From: Rhynchonema sp. JSB1_4
Taxonomy: Eukaryota; Nematoda; Chromadorea; Monhysterida; Xyalidae
Direction of reading: 5' to 3'
DNA: 64,000 nt
Assembly: GCA_030248065.1 (NCBI GenBank)
Contig: JASAMV010004936.1
Coordinates: forward strand, 1-64,000
Shown piece by piece: positions 24,486-34,080 of this stretch. A program made the translations under genes and the position numbers. Position 1 is the stretch's first letter; the number at the start of each line of letters is the position of its first letter. Under the pieces are notes generated by a model. It was given only the letters and a program-made list of their open reading frames with translations, did no database searches and was not told the origin of the DNA.

Positions 24486-25737
24486 GGTCGTGTGTAGTCC
24501 TTCTTACCACCTAATATCGGAAAATTACGTTATTAGTTCTTGTTACCATCTTATTTCGGAAAATTATGTTCATTGCTGAGAAATTTCCCTTAAAAGATGT
24601 TTTTAAGCAGCCCGATGGGCTGTTGCGTCCCATTGGACGTTTGTAGTTATTTTTAACACCTTATTTAGGAAACTTCTGTATATTGCCAAGAAATGTCCCT
24701 TAAAAGGTGTTAATAAGCCGCCCGTTCGGCTGTTGTGTTCCACAGGACGTTTGTAATTCTTTTTAACACCTTATTTCGGAAACTTCTGTTTATTACTCAG
24801 AAATTTCCGTTAAAAGGTGTTAATAAGCACCCGTTCGGCTGCTGCGTTCTGCAAGACGTGTGTAGTTCTTGTTACCACCTTGTTTCGGAAAATTATGTTC
24901 ATTGCTGAGAAATTTCCGTTAAAAGATGTTTTTAAGAAGCCCGATCGTCTGTTGTGTCCCACTGGACGTCCGTTGTGTCCCACTGGACGTTTGTAGTTCT
25001 GTTTGATACCTTATTTCGGAAACTTCTGTTTATTGCTAAGAAACGTCACTTAAAAGGTGTTAGTAAGCCGCTCGTTCGGCTATTGTATTCCACAGGACGT
25101 TTGTAATTCTTTTTAACACCTTATTTCGGAAACTTCTGTTTATTACTAAGAAATTTTCGTTAAAAGGTGTTAATAAGCACCCGTTCGGCTGCTGCGTTCT
25201 GCAAGACGTGTGTAGTTCTTGTTACCACCTTATTTCGGAAAATTATGTTCATTGCTGAGAAATTTCCGTTAAAAGATGTTTTTAAGAAGCCCGATCGTCT
25301 GTTATGTCCCACTGGACGTCTGTTGTGTCCCACTGGACGTTTGTAGTTCTGTTTGATACCTTATTTCGGAAACTTCTGTTTATTGCTAAGAAATGTCACT
25401 TAAAAGGTGTTAATAAGCCGCCCGTTCGGCTGTTGTGTTCAACAGGACATGGTTAGTTCTTCTTGACACCTTATTTCGGAAACTTATGCTTATTGCTGAG
25501 AAACTTCCTTTAAAAGATGTTTTAAGCAGCCCGTTGGGCTGTTGTGTCCCACAGGAAGTTTGTGGTTCTTTTTAACACCTTATTTCGGAAACTTCTGTTT
25601 ATTACTCAGAAATTTCCGTTAAAAGGTGTTAATAAGCCGCCCGTTCGGCTCTTGTGTTCCACAGGACGTGTGTAGTTCTTGTTACCACCTTATTTCGAAA
25701 AATTATGTTCATTGCTGAGAAATTTCCCTTAAAAGAT
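24486..25737 (-). repeat. Satellite block in reverse orientation
   Basis: About eleven monomers of the same satellite as reverse complement (core CACCTTATTTCGGAAA). It ends abruptly at about 25737 inside a monomer, where a family C MITE remnant starts. Relative to the main array this is an orientation switch across the spacer. Confidence 0.9.
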
Positions 25738-26046
25738 GAGAAAAGGTTAGGTTTTTGGGTGAAAATTTTTGATGTGTTTATTATGTGTGGAATCGTGTGA
25801 AAACGTAGGCGAATTTTGGGTAATTTGAGGTAAAAACCACTGATTTTACACTAATTTTGGCCATTTTGGTCAAAAATTGGCACTTTTGGGGCAAAATCGG
25901 GGGGGGATACCTATTGTACCGGGGTGAAAATCGGGGGGATACCTACTGTACCATGCCAAACATCGGGGGGATACCTACTGTACCAGGCGAGGGGGATACC
26001 TACTGTACTGGGGGGCTACCCCCCAAACCCCCCACCTCAAACACTG
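25738..26046. mobile_element. hAT-like MITE, family C, left-truncated
   Basis: It matches the interior and right end of family C (GGGGGATACCTACTGTACC phrases, terminating CCTCAAACACTG). The left half is absent, replaced by the satellite. Confidence 0.65.
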
Positions 26047-26453
26047 ACGGGGACAGGCCTGGTTGGTTAGGGGAGGGGCAACCGGATAAGTGGTTTTTCA
26101 TACTTACCAGATCATGCACTTTGCAATTCCGGTCTGGCACAATTTGTACCAATGAAATTCGTTTTGTTCAAGTCGTTGCCGCAAAATTGCACCCAAACAT
26201 CTGATTTATTAAGTCCAAACGTGAGATTCCAAATCCAAATTGAACTTGAAGTGCGTAAAAATATTACTGAAACAGCACCTCGTGCTGATCAGTCGCCCTA
26301 TTCAGCCAACGAGTAAAGTTTTCCGTTTTTGGGTCAAAAAAATACGATTGGATTGGGGCGTGGGGTACCCGGACCTGCGCTTTTTTGGATGCCGCACCCG
26401 CCACTCGAATCTATGTAAGAATAAAATGTTGATAAGATGTTGATGGTTTTTAG

Positions 26454-26788
26454 GCACAAGCGGTCTGTCCTCTTCGACAAAGAAGCGAAAACTTGAGGAA
26501 TTTTTTCCAATTCCAGCTTGTCCAACGGCAAAATCGAAACCGAATCGTCAAAGCCCCCAGAACCAGCCGAGGCCGCTGAAAGCGAAATTGCCGCCAAAAC
26601 AGCCAATGACACCTCGCAAGTCGACGAAAATCCGGCAAAGATTTTCGCTGAAATCGATTTGAACTCAATTGAAGCGCAACTAGATTTGGAACGATTCGGG
26701 TTGGACCATCTCAAAGCCGAGCTACAGCGTCGTGGACTCAAAAATGTAGTGGGAATTTGGCGCAGCACTTGAGCGACTTTGGACTGTG
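26454..26788 (+). pseudogene. SDE2: SDE2-like C-terminal exon with SAP domain, frame broken twice
   Basis: SDE2 is a nuclear PCNA-associated and splicing-linked protein with a C-terminal SAP motif. After a TTTTTAG acceptor at 26453 the frame reads a Ser-rich, basic stretch (STKKRKLEE), then an acidic linker, then LDLERFGLDHLKAELQRRGL, which matches the SDE2 SAP helix-turn-helix (LGLEKLKxELxxxGLKCGGTL). The SAP continuation (CSGNLAQHLSDFGL, then stop at 26786) lies in another frame. Two frame changes are needed: one at the T6 run 26501-26506 and one at the A5 run 26740-26744. Each would be repaired by one extra base. This suggests homopolymer sequencing error or a young pseudogene. The rest of SDE2 was not found. 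A SAP domain of another protein is the main alternative. Confidence 0.5.
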
Positions 26789-27389
26789 AAGGGACTGACA
26801 GTTGAGTAGTACCCAAAGAAATTGTTGGCGAAAAAGTAGCTGGTGATAATTACTGTATTCTTGTGTGAATATTTGTGTTCTATTGAGTTTACTTTTGCCG
26901 GATCTTTTCCTACTTGTTTTTGGATTGCGCAAAACTTGTTCAACCACCACAGGAATTCTCACAACACAATTTCGCTTTTATCGCTTCAAAACTAGTAAAT
27001 TAATTCATTCCACAACCTAATTCAACACACTGTACAGTATGTATGACAATGAACTTGTGTTAAAATGCGGAAAGCTCGAAATCGCACAAAAGATAAAGAA
27101 GTCTTCCAAAACATCACATTCACAAAATCGTATGCATCAGCACTATAAATCAGGCTAAAGATCTCTGTCTCAACTAAAAATACAAAGCGCATTTGTGCAC
27201 CAAACTGACAGAGCAAATATTGCTTAGATAATATCGACTAGCACAGGTACAGAGACAGTCAATACCAACATGAAAACATTTTTATATGAAAAACTAATCG
27301 CTGATCAAATATTTCGACTCAAAATTGTCATGTCCGTAGGGGTTTTGGCCTGCAATGCAAAATTTATGGATTTTCACACAAGTCACAAA
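26789..27389. other. Intergenic, AT-rich
   Basis: No gene, repeat family or RNA was recognised in these 600 bases. Short open frames lack splice or domain support. Confidence 0.4.
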
Positions 27390-27735
27390 ACATTAGGGTT
27401 AGCGGGATGTCGGGTGACAAAAAGATGTGGGTGTCGGGTGCCTCCAGATGTCGGGTGTCGGGTTTTTGGGACCCGACAGCGGACACTTGTGGTTCAAAAC
27501 ATCAGTTTTGCTGAGAGGAGTTTTGAAAGAAAATTCTCTTTGAAGCAAATTTTTCCGAAAGCGCAGCCTCAGACTGTGACATGTCGGTGGTTATCTAGAT
27601 CGAAAAAAACTTGAATTTCAGTAAATTGAGCCAAAAAGTCCATTGGCGGGGCAAATATGCCAAATTTTGTCGGTTTTTGATTAAAAAACTAGACGTCGGG
27701 TGTCGGGTACCCCCTCCCGACCTCCACACCCAGAC
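27390..27735. mobile_element. GTCGGGT-rich MITE, family M (degenerate copy)
   Basis: It starts TAGGGTTAGCGGGATGTCGGG and ends CCCGACCTCCACACCC, with internal GGGTGTCGGGTG repeats and the phrase 'GGTTCAAAACATCAGTTTTGC'. Better copies are at 44557-44972 (9-bp target duplication) and 61537-62248. Confidence 0.6.
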
Positions 27736-28205
27736 GTGCACGAGAGCATTTTTCAGCTACCGCCGGTTGTATCATTTGGCAAAAAATTTCGTGTTCCCGG
27801 TTGTATCAAGAGAAATAAATAAAGGTTCCCGGTTATATCAAGTTTATGCTGTTTTTAACATAGATATTTCACGATGATCATCAGAAGCCCAACGCCCGCA
27901 ACATCAGGTATACGAAGCCAAGGATTTTCTCTTTTTTCTTTTCTTTAAAAGTTATAATTTTCAAATTTTTTTAACTTAGTGAGCTAGGGAGCGATTTACA
28001 TTCGTAACTGGCGAAGGACCCGGACGAATCGCTATCGCACCACACATGGTCTTGCGGAAGGGTCCGAAACCATGCGTACAGATTAGGGCCTGATAAAAAA
28101 ATTTTTATTCACATCAGATATTACAAACTGGGCTTCTTATACAACAATACATACATACCAATACTGCACACTTACAGCACATACTCTCCACATAGGTTTT
28201 TTTAG
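27736..28205. other. Intergenic segment without recognised gene
   Basis: Non-coding by inspection. A GC-richer stretch at about 27985-28095 could fold, but it matches no RNA family I recognise. Confidence 0.35.
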
Positions 28206-28372
28206 ACACTTTTTAGGTGCAATTTGCACCTAAAATTTCAGAATTGCACCTAAAAACTGGAGGTTAGGTGGAACTTGCACCTAGATTTTTCACACTTTGT
28301 TCATAAAACAAAACTCTAGGTGCAAGTTGCACCTAGAATTCGACATATTAGGTGCAAGTTGCACCCAGTCAA
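28206..28372. repeat. Array of 17-bp AGGTGCAANTTGCACCT palindromes
   Basis: Five to six full or half copies of the dyad AGGTGCAA-(A/G)/T-TTGCACCT occur in about 165 bases (near 28216, 28244, 28262, 28318 and 28349), spaced 20-55 bases apart. It could be a protein-binding cluster or a degraded hairpin repeat. Confidence 0.65.
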
Positions 28373-28394
28373 TTTTGAAAAAAACTATGCTCCA

Positions 28395-28640
28395 GCAGTG
28401 TAGTGGCAGGCCCACGTGTGGGAGGTAAGTATGATGCGGGGTTGGGACCGGAAGCGTGAGAGGTATGATTTTGGTCACTCAAAAAGGCAAAAAAAACAGT
28501 TTTTGTGATACAATTTTGGTCAAAAGATGAGGTAAAAGCAGCGCTTTTCCCGAATTTTCGCCTAAAATCGCCTAACAATACGTATTATTGGCGGGTCGCG
28601 CGCGATTTTTGGGAAAATAAGGTCGAAAAAACTGGGTCAC
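28395..28640. mobile_element. hAT-like MITE, family B', fragment
   Basis: It starts CAGTGTAGTGGCAGGCCCACG and continues with the interior also seen, inverted, in the complete copy at 60896-61293. The right end is not present; the sequence runs into GGTATTGG tracts resembling the window start. Confidence 0.55.
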
Positions 28641-28938
28641 CAATTTGGTATTGGTATTGGGTATAGGTACAGGGCCGGTATTGGCATTGGTATTGGGTGT
28701 CAAAAGTGGTATTGTGCCCAGGCCTAGTCTACACCTACAGTTCCGGGTGCAATTCTAGACTGAAAGTTGAAGTCGCGTGCACGCGCGTGCGAAACAGTGC
28801 AAAGTATAGGCAAAAGTCGAAGTAACTTCGCGGTACAGTGGGTGGGTTGCCGCCCCACATTTTTGTTGTACAGTAGGTTGCCTGGGTAGCTACACCACTG
28901 CGTTCAACCATTGAAACATTCTCGCCCTCAGTGTAGTG

Positions 28939-29771
28939 CAGTGTTGGAGGTACTCTGGAGGGGGGATACCTACTGTACCGGGCTCGGAGAGGGGGATACC
29001 TACTGTACCAGAGCCGATGGCCTGGGGGGTTATGTACCTAGGGGGGTTAGGTTTTTGGGTGAAAATTTTTAATGTTCTTATTATGTGTGGAATCGCGTGA
29101 AAACGTAGCGCGCGATTTTTGGGTAATTTGAATAAAAACCACTGATTTTACACTAATTTTGGCCATTTTGGTTAAAACTGGCACTTTTGGGGCAAAATCG
29201 GGGGGATACCTACTGCACCGGGGTGAAAATCGGGGGATACCTACTGCACCGGGGTGAAAATCGGGGGGATACCTACTGTACCATGCCAAACATCGTTGGG
29301 ATACCTAGTACCAGGCGAGGGGGTACCTACTGTACTGGGGGGCTACCCCACCAAACCAGTGGTGTCGTTGGGGGGGGAGGAGGGTTACCCCCCTAGTATC
29401 CGGTATCTTGATTTTTTCACCCAGGGGTATCCGGTATCCTGACTTATTGTCCAGGGGTATCCTACCCTAAAATTTTTCCGAAAACCGTAAAAATCGCCCA
29501 TTTTTACCTCTAAAATGCGCTAAATCGCTTGCTGGGGCTTCCAACACCAATTTTGCTCAATTTTCCTCTAAAAAATTGACCTTTTTTTGAACAACCCCCC
29601 TGGGTATCCGAGATTTTTTATTTTGGGGAGCAACCCCCCCCCTGGTATCCGAGATTTTTCATTTTGGGTATCCGGTATCCGAAAATTTTGGATTTTGGGT
29701 ATCCGGTATCCTGACTTCTTGATTTCCCAACGACACCACTGCCCCAAACCCCCCTCCGACCTTCAACACTG
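28939..29771. mobile_element. hAT-like MITE, family C, itself interrupted by family D
   Basis: It runs from CAGTGTTGGAGGTACTC to CTTCAACACTG, with a perfect 8-bp duplication GTGTAGTG (28931-28938, 29772-29779) taken from the family B' terminus. Its right part is split by the element at 29357-29741. Confidence 0.75.
29357..29741. mobile_element. hAT-like MITE, family D (CAGTGGTGTCGTTGGG ends)
   Basis: It starts CAGTGGTGTCGTTGGG and ends CCCAACGACACCACTG. The flanking duplication is CACCAAAC / CCCCAAAC (7 of 8). The interior has GGTATCCGGTATCC phrases and is non-coding. It is the innermost of a three-level nest. Confidence 0.75.
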
Positions 29772-30085
29772 GTGTAGTGACTGACAGGCCCATGTGTGTG
29801 AGGTAAGTATGATGCGGGGGCTGGGACCGGAAGCGTGAGAGGAATGATTTTGGTCACCCAGAAAGGCGAAAAAACTCCGTTTTTGACACAATTTTGAGCA
29901 AAAAATGAGATAAAATAGGGGAACCCCAAAAATAGTGCTTTTTCCAAGTTTTCGCCGAAAATCGCATAAAAATAGGTATTATGGGTGGGTCTGCGCGCAG
30001 AGCGCGCGATTTTTGGGAAAATAAGGTCGAAAAACACCAATTTTTGCCTTAAAAGGGTATAAAATTGCTTGTGAGAGGTATGGAG

Positions 30086-30444
30086 TATACTGGCGGAATA
30101 CCGGTTTTTTATATTTCGTGAAAAACAACGGAAAAAACCCATAAAGAACCGCAGTGTATAAGGATAGGGGAAGCCCAAATAAGGTATTTTTGACAGATAG
30201 TAATGTTAGCACAGACACCACAGTGGTGCCTATGGATGTTTTTGATGCTTATTGTGACTAAAATAGTTGAAACAAGCCACACTGACATCGCCCGCACTTG
30301 GCCAAAGTTGTTCTGAACAAAAATATTTTACAACTTCTGTCAAAAATTGGAAAATTTCGTGAAAAAAGACCGATGTTTCTCGGAGGCTGAGGGTTTTTTC
30401 GGTTTTTTTGTGAAAAAACCGGTTTTTTTCCATCCGCCAGTATA
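30086..30444. mobile_element. MITE of the TATACTGGCGG/CCGCCAGTATA family
   Basis: Terminal inverted repeats TATACTGGCGGA and CCGCCAGTATA enclose AAAAACCGGTTTTT palindromes. The flanks GTATGGAG / ATTTGGAG suggest a worn 8-bp duplication. Confidence 0.6.
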
Positions 30445-30624
30445 ATTTGGAGTTGTGAGAGGTAAGTACTCAACCCCCCCCCCAACCCCCCATTTTGTGG
30501 TAGGTAAGTACTGAGAGGGGGTAACCCCCCAACACCCCCCTGCCACCAATATGCTCGCCCTGCACTGCATCTCGGGGGGGGGGGGGGGTCGACCCAAAAT
30601 TGTTGTCGATAGGTAGATGGTGGG

Positions 30625-31039
30625 CAGTGGTGTCGTTGGGGGGGAGGGGGGGACCCCCTAGTATACGGTATCTTGATTTTTTCACCCAAGGGTATCCGGT
30701 ATCCTGCCTTTTTGTCCAGGGGTATCCTACCCTAAAATTTTCCCGAAAACCGTAAAAATCGCCCATTTTTACCTCTAAAATGCGCAAAATCGCTTGCTGG
30801 CGCGCGCATAACCCCAAAAATGACCATTTTTGCGCTTCCAACACCAATTTTGCTCAATTTTCCTCTAAAAAATTGACCTTTTTTTGAACAACCCCCCTGG
30901 GTATCCGAGATTTTTTATTTTGGGGAGCAACCCCCCCCCCTGGTATCCGAGATTTTTCATTTTGGGTATCCGGTATCCGAAAATTTTGGATTTTGGGTAT
31001 CCGGTATCCTGACTTTTTGATTTCCCAACGACACCACTG
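30625..31039. mobile_element. hAT-like MITE, family D, intact
   Basis: Termini CAGTGGTGTCGTTGGG and CCCAACGACACCACTG, with a perfect 8-bp target duplication ATGGTGGG (30617-30624, 31040-31047). It is the best-preserved copy of this family in the window. Confidence 0.85.
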
Positions 31040-31244
31040 ATGGTGGGGGTAACCAAAAATCAAGGCACAGTATAGTACACTAAGTAAATAGGTAATAATG
31101 CTGAAATAGTAATGAAAATGTACTGAGATGTGCTGAATCCGCGCGTAGCGCGCGATTTTTTGCTTAGTTTGGGTAAAAAATACCGATTTTCACCCATCTT
31201 GAGTCAAAAATGACCATTTTGGGGTCGATTGTTGTGCGTGGCTT

Positions 31245-31940
31245 GGCTACTTTGGCGGGGCGGGTAGGGTACATAGGTGGAAAATCCGGGGCGGGTAGAG
31301 GGGTAGTGTACCTGGAATTTTTGGGCGGGGGGGAATCCGGTTTGGGGGGAGGGTATACTTGCGTATTTTTCCGCAAAATATATTTTTGGAAAAAAAACCG
31401 TTTTTTTCCAAATATTTTTCCAGTACTTAAGGATACCCATGGTCCAAAAACGCTTATTTTGGAGAAAATTTTGTCGGGAAATGGCCTGAAACATGCTAAA
31501 AATGCACTTGGAGATTAAAAAGTGCTCATTTTGAACTGTTTAGCACCGATTTACATTAGTTTTGACAACATCCTTTCGTAACCCTTGAAAATATTTCGAA
31601 AATTTTTGAAAAAAAACGTTTTGTTTTCCAAAAGTTGCCACTTGGAAAAATTTCCGGAAAAATAAAAACGTATTTTTCCGGGCCTCGGAAAAAAACGGTT
31701 TTTTTCGGAAAAAATACAGTTTTTTTCCGGCCCGCAAGTATAGGGGAGGGGGGATTTTTCGGGGCGGGTAGGGTACAATACAAGTTTTTTTGGGCGCCTA
31801 TTTTTATATGCTATAAAGTGCATATATCGCGCGTGGTGCGCGATTTTTTTTGCACTTTTAAGGGTTTTCGGTCGAAACTTGTTCATTTTTGACCGAAGAA
31901 TGGGCATTTTGAGGGCAAAATCGGGGTGGGTGGGATACAA
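31245..31940. mobile_element. hAT-like MITE, family E, degenerate host copy
   Basis: It contains the family E phrases TGGCTACTTT and GCGGGGCGGGTAGGGTACA found in the intact copies at 35606-36492 and 63347-63752. The terminal CAGTGCTG and CAGCACTG are not preserved. It is interrupted by the TATACTTGCG element. Confidence 0.5.
31354..31742. mobile_element. MITE of the TATACTTGCG/CGCAAGTATA family
   Basis: Ends are TATACTTGCG and CCCGCAAGTATA, with a perfect 8-bp duplication GGGGAGGG on each side. The interior holds AAAAAACGGTTTTTT palindromes. A sister copy is at 35749-36177; degenerate relatives are at about 59020-59395 and 55130-55260. Confidence 0.7.
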
Positions 31941-31962
31941 CGACACAGGTAAAGGCAAACTA

Positions 31963-32132
31963 CGCCAACACGAGCCCGATTTCGGAGGTGGTGTGCTTAC
32001 AAAACAAAGAGAAAGAGAAAATCGTCGTGCGCCACGTTGTGTTCTGCAAGGTGTAACACTTCCCAAACCAGCAGCAGCCAGGTGTGAATGCTTCACCAAT
32101 CTGCCACCTCCGAAATCGGGCTCGTGTTGGCG
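31963..32132. repeat. Perfect 29-bp inverted repeat around a ~112-bp loop
   Basis: The arms 31963-31991 (begins CGCCAACACGAGCCCG) and 32104-32132 are exact reverse complements over 29 bases. The loop is non-coding by inspection. It sits just downstream (in the minus direction) of the exon at 32200-32423. It could be a small fold-back element or a hairpin RNA precursor. Confidence 0.65.
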
Positions 32133-32199
32133 CAGTATTACTATACTTTTCTGATGTAATCAGTTCGTGGCAGCGATCGAACCAACTCAACACACTCAC

Positions 32200-32423
32200 A
32201 AATTTTTCAATCGTTGCAGCAGCAGGTCTGTCGGCATCGCGGACGCCGATCGAAACGGATTGGGTTTGTTGAAGAATTGTTCATTTTTGCATTCTTCGGT
32301 CTTCAATTGTTGTTTGAATTCAGTCAACAGTTCGGCCGCGTCAACAATATTGCTCGGCTGGTCAATCGAGCACAACGGCAGCAGCGGTGTGTGATCACAC
32401 AGCACTCGTTCGGTGCGGATTTG
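32200..32423 (-). CDS. Unrecognised coding exon in frame behind the SPT16 exons
   Basis: A 224-base open stretch begins after a TATTTGCAG acceptor and ends at a GTGAGT donor (AATTT|GTGAGT), both on the minus strand. The peptide is acidic and helical in part, with the recognisable stretches LLTEFKQQLKTEECKNEQF and NPFRSASAMPTDLLLQRL. It is in phase 0, as the preceding SPT16 exon requires, so it could be spliced to it. However, it does not resemble the region of SPT16 expected here (the KIGVFSKDKFPGEF segment). It may belong to another gene or be lineage-specific. No continuation was found to the left. Confidence 0.45.
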
Positions 32424-32504
32424 CTGCAAATAGGCTGTATATATTGGGGATCACTCAATGTGACAAACGTGCGAACACAAATGTGACAAACTGAGCAAAC
32501 TGAC

Positions 32505-33907
32505 GTCGTTGATTGCTTGAATTTTTTCGATGATCTGCTTGAAAACAGCTGCATCGTTCTCACCGCCCTGTGATAACAGTAAATAACTTTCGAGCTCTGT
32601 TAAGATTACAAATTTGAACAAATTTAGCTAGATCCAGTGTAGTTCCTGGTCCGGAGGGGGAACAGGCGGTACCCCCTTTTTTCGGAGGGGGAACAGATGT
32701 ACCCACCTGGGGGAAGGGGGAGGACCGAAATTTGGAGGTCATTTTTTTAGGTCGAAAATTTGACCCATTTTCGCCCCCTTTTTGGAAAAAGATCCCAATA
32801 AAAGGGCATTTTGACGATTTTTGACTACATTGACCCAAAAATCACTCATTTTATGCCTAAAAACGCCAATTTTAGGCAAAAATTGGGGAAGAAGACGTAA
32901 CCGGAACCCGAGGGGGGACCCCCTCCCCCCAGGAACTACACTGGCAAGATCATCAAACAACGATCGCACGAATCACCTCCCACCTTTTGTCGCGTTAATG
33001 TGCCGATTGGTGGGATGCCGTTTTGTTCCTCCGTCGACACGACCGTGCTCAGAAAGTCGCACTTTTTCTGGCTGCCCACAAAACAAATTTCGGTTTTGGT
33101 GAGAAGCACGAGCAGATCGGGCACCTCGTAGCCGAATAGCCAGATCTGAAGACGCAAAGTCGACAAACTGGACGTAGTTGGTCAAGTGCCAATTATAGAG
33201 ACCAAAATTACGGTAAAATTTTCGGGAAAAAACGGTTTTCTTCAGGGAAAAAAACAAGAAAACGGGGGAAAACGTGAAAAAAAAACGAAGCCGTTGTTCA
33301 ATAAATATCAACAAAGAGCAGCTGCCCCAATCCTCTGAACCTAATCCCCACTCAATGTTGCAACATGAATGGTTTTACCAACCTGAAGTGATCGTGATGC
33401 CGAGTACATGACGCCATCTTTGGTCGCGTTGAATGCCATTATGACAGCATCTATGCCATTCAATTTGCCGTCATCTTCTTCCTGCAAGAGGAAGAGAAAA
33501 TGCAGGTTTCATCAAATGATGTCTGGCCTTTTTTGTACACTCTCGCAGAGTTTGCGACTGCTGCTTTATGAGATGGACGGACCGGGGTTTTTTCGATTTA
33601 ATTTCGGGTTTTTCTACGAAAAAAACGTTTTTTCATCCTGAGTACATGCGACAAAGCGAGAGTATTGTATTGTATAGTATAGTATAACATGCATAGCAAA
33701 TTACTTGAAAAAATAGTTTTGGAGTCCCATCTACGCCTGTTTCTCGTGGTATTCCAGCAGACCATCGACGTCGAGCTCCCGTTCATCGCGGAATAGCACA
33801 AACGCTATGCGAATGAAACCTGATGCCAGCCCCGCCCGACTCACCCAATAATCATAGACACATTTCATACGCCGCAAAAATCGGTCCTTCGACAATTTTA
33901 CGGACAT
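32505..33907 (-). CDS. SPT16: FACT complex subunit SPT16, N-terminal exons only
   Basis: SPT16 is the large subunit of the nuclear histone chaperone FACT. Four minus-strand exons join in phase 0: 33845-33907, 33383-33481, 32984-33145 and 32505-32567. The protein starts MSVKLSKDRFLRRMKCVYDY, matching the SPT16 start (MAVTLDKDAYYRRVKRLY). Next come GIDAVIMAFNATKDGVMYS (family: [20 protein letters not shown]), IWLFGYEVPDLLVLL with SQKKCDFL (family: WLFGYELxDT...KKKVEFL), and an FKQIIEKIQ helix. The exons have good GT/AG sites. Intron 3 holds an intact hAT-like MITE. Only about 130 of roughly 1,000 residues are present; the peptidase-like, dimerisation and middle domains are not visible anywhere to the left. 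The gene is therefore truncated, rearranged, or has very long introns. The start codon follows an ATTTCAG at 33968-33974. Confidence 0.8.
32635..32943. mobile_element. hAT-like MITE, family A, in SPT16 intron 3
   Basis: Termini CAGTGTAGTTCCTGGTCCGG and CCAGGAACTACACTG, with an 8-bp duplication GCTAGATC / GCAAGATC (7 of 8). It lies wholly inside the intron between the exons at 32984-33145 and 32505-32567. Confidence 0.8.
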
Positions 33908-33967
33908 TTTTCTGAGAGCGGGCGTGCACAACTTCAACTTTTAAACCTTTCAAGGAATCACCGCAGC

Positions 33968-33974
33968 CTGAAAT
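33968..33974 (-). promoter_or_regulatory. Possible 3' splice site upstream of the SPT16 start
   Basis: On the minus strand ATCGATTTCAG ends about 60 bases before the SPT16 ATG, with no obvious upstream donor in the adjoining sequence. It would suit a 5'-UTR intron, or a spliced-leader acceptor if this is a nematode. The same heptamer precedes DARS2. Confidence 0.3.
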
Positions 33975-34080
33975 CGATAAAGAACGACCGTCGCTTGCGG
34001 TCACGCGCGTGCCATGAAACCTGAAACCAAAAAAAAGAACCAAACAAAGATTACACGACAAGGTGCCGTTGGTGGTCACT

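Larger units (their letters stand above)
28929..30555. mobile_element. Family B' element hosting three nested insertions
   Basis: The left end CAGTGTAGTG (28929) is split from its continuation ACTGACAGGCCCATG (29780) by a family C element. The interior phrase AGGTAAGTATGATGCGGG and the following sequence match the inverted copy at 60896-61293. A TATACTGGCGG element is nested at 30086-30444. The right end is unclear, near the CCCCCTGCCACCA phrase at about 30540-30555. Confidence 0.55.

Noticed and set aside
4500..25735. Many conserved ~62-codon minus-strand open frames in the satellite
   Set aside because: They arise because two monomers together are close to a multiple of three bases; they drift with monomer type, have no splice or start context, and vanish in shifted units.
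33735..33840. Open frame after the first SPT16 exon (RDERELDVDGLLEY) as SPT16 coding
   Set aside because: It lies past a GTGAGT donor, ends in a stop, and the next SPT16 exon follows a strong acceptor in perfect phase; treated as intron.
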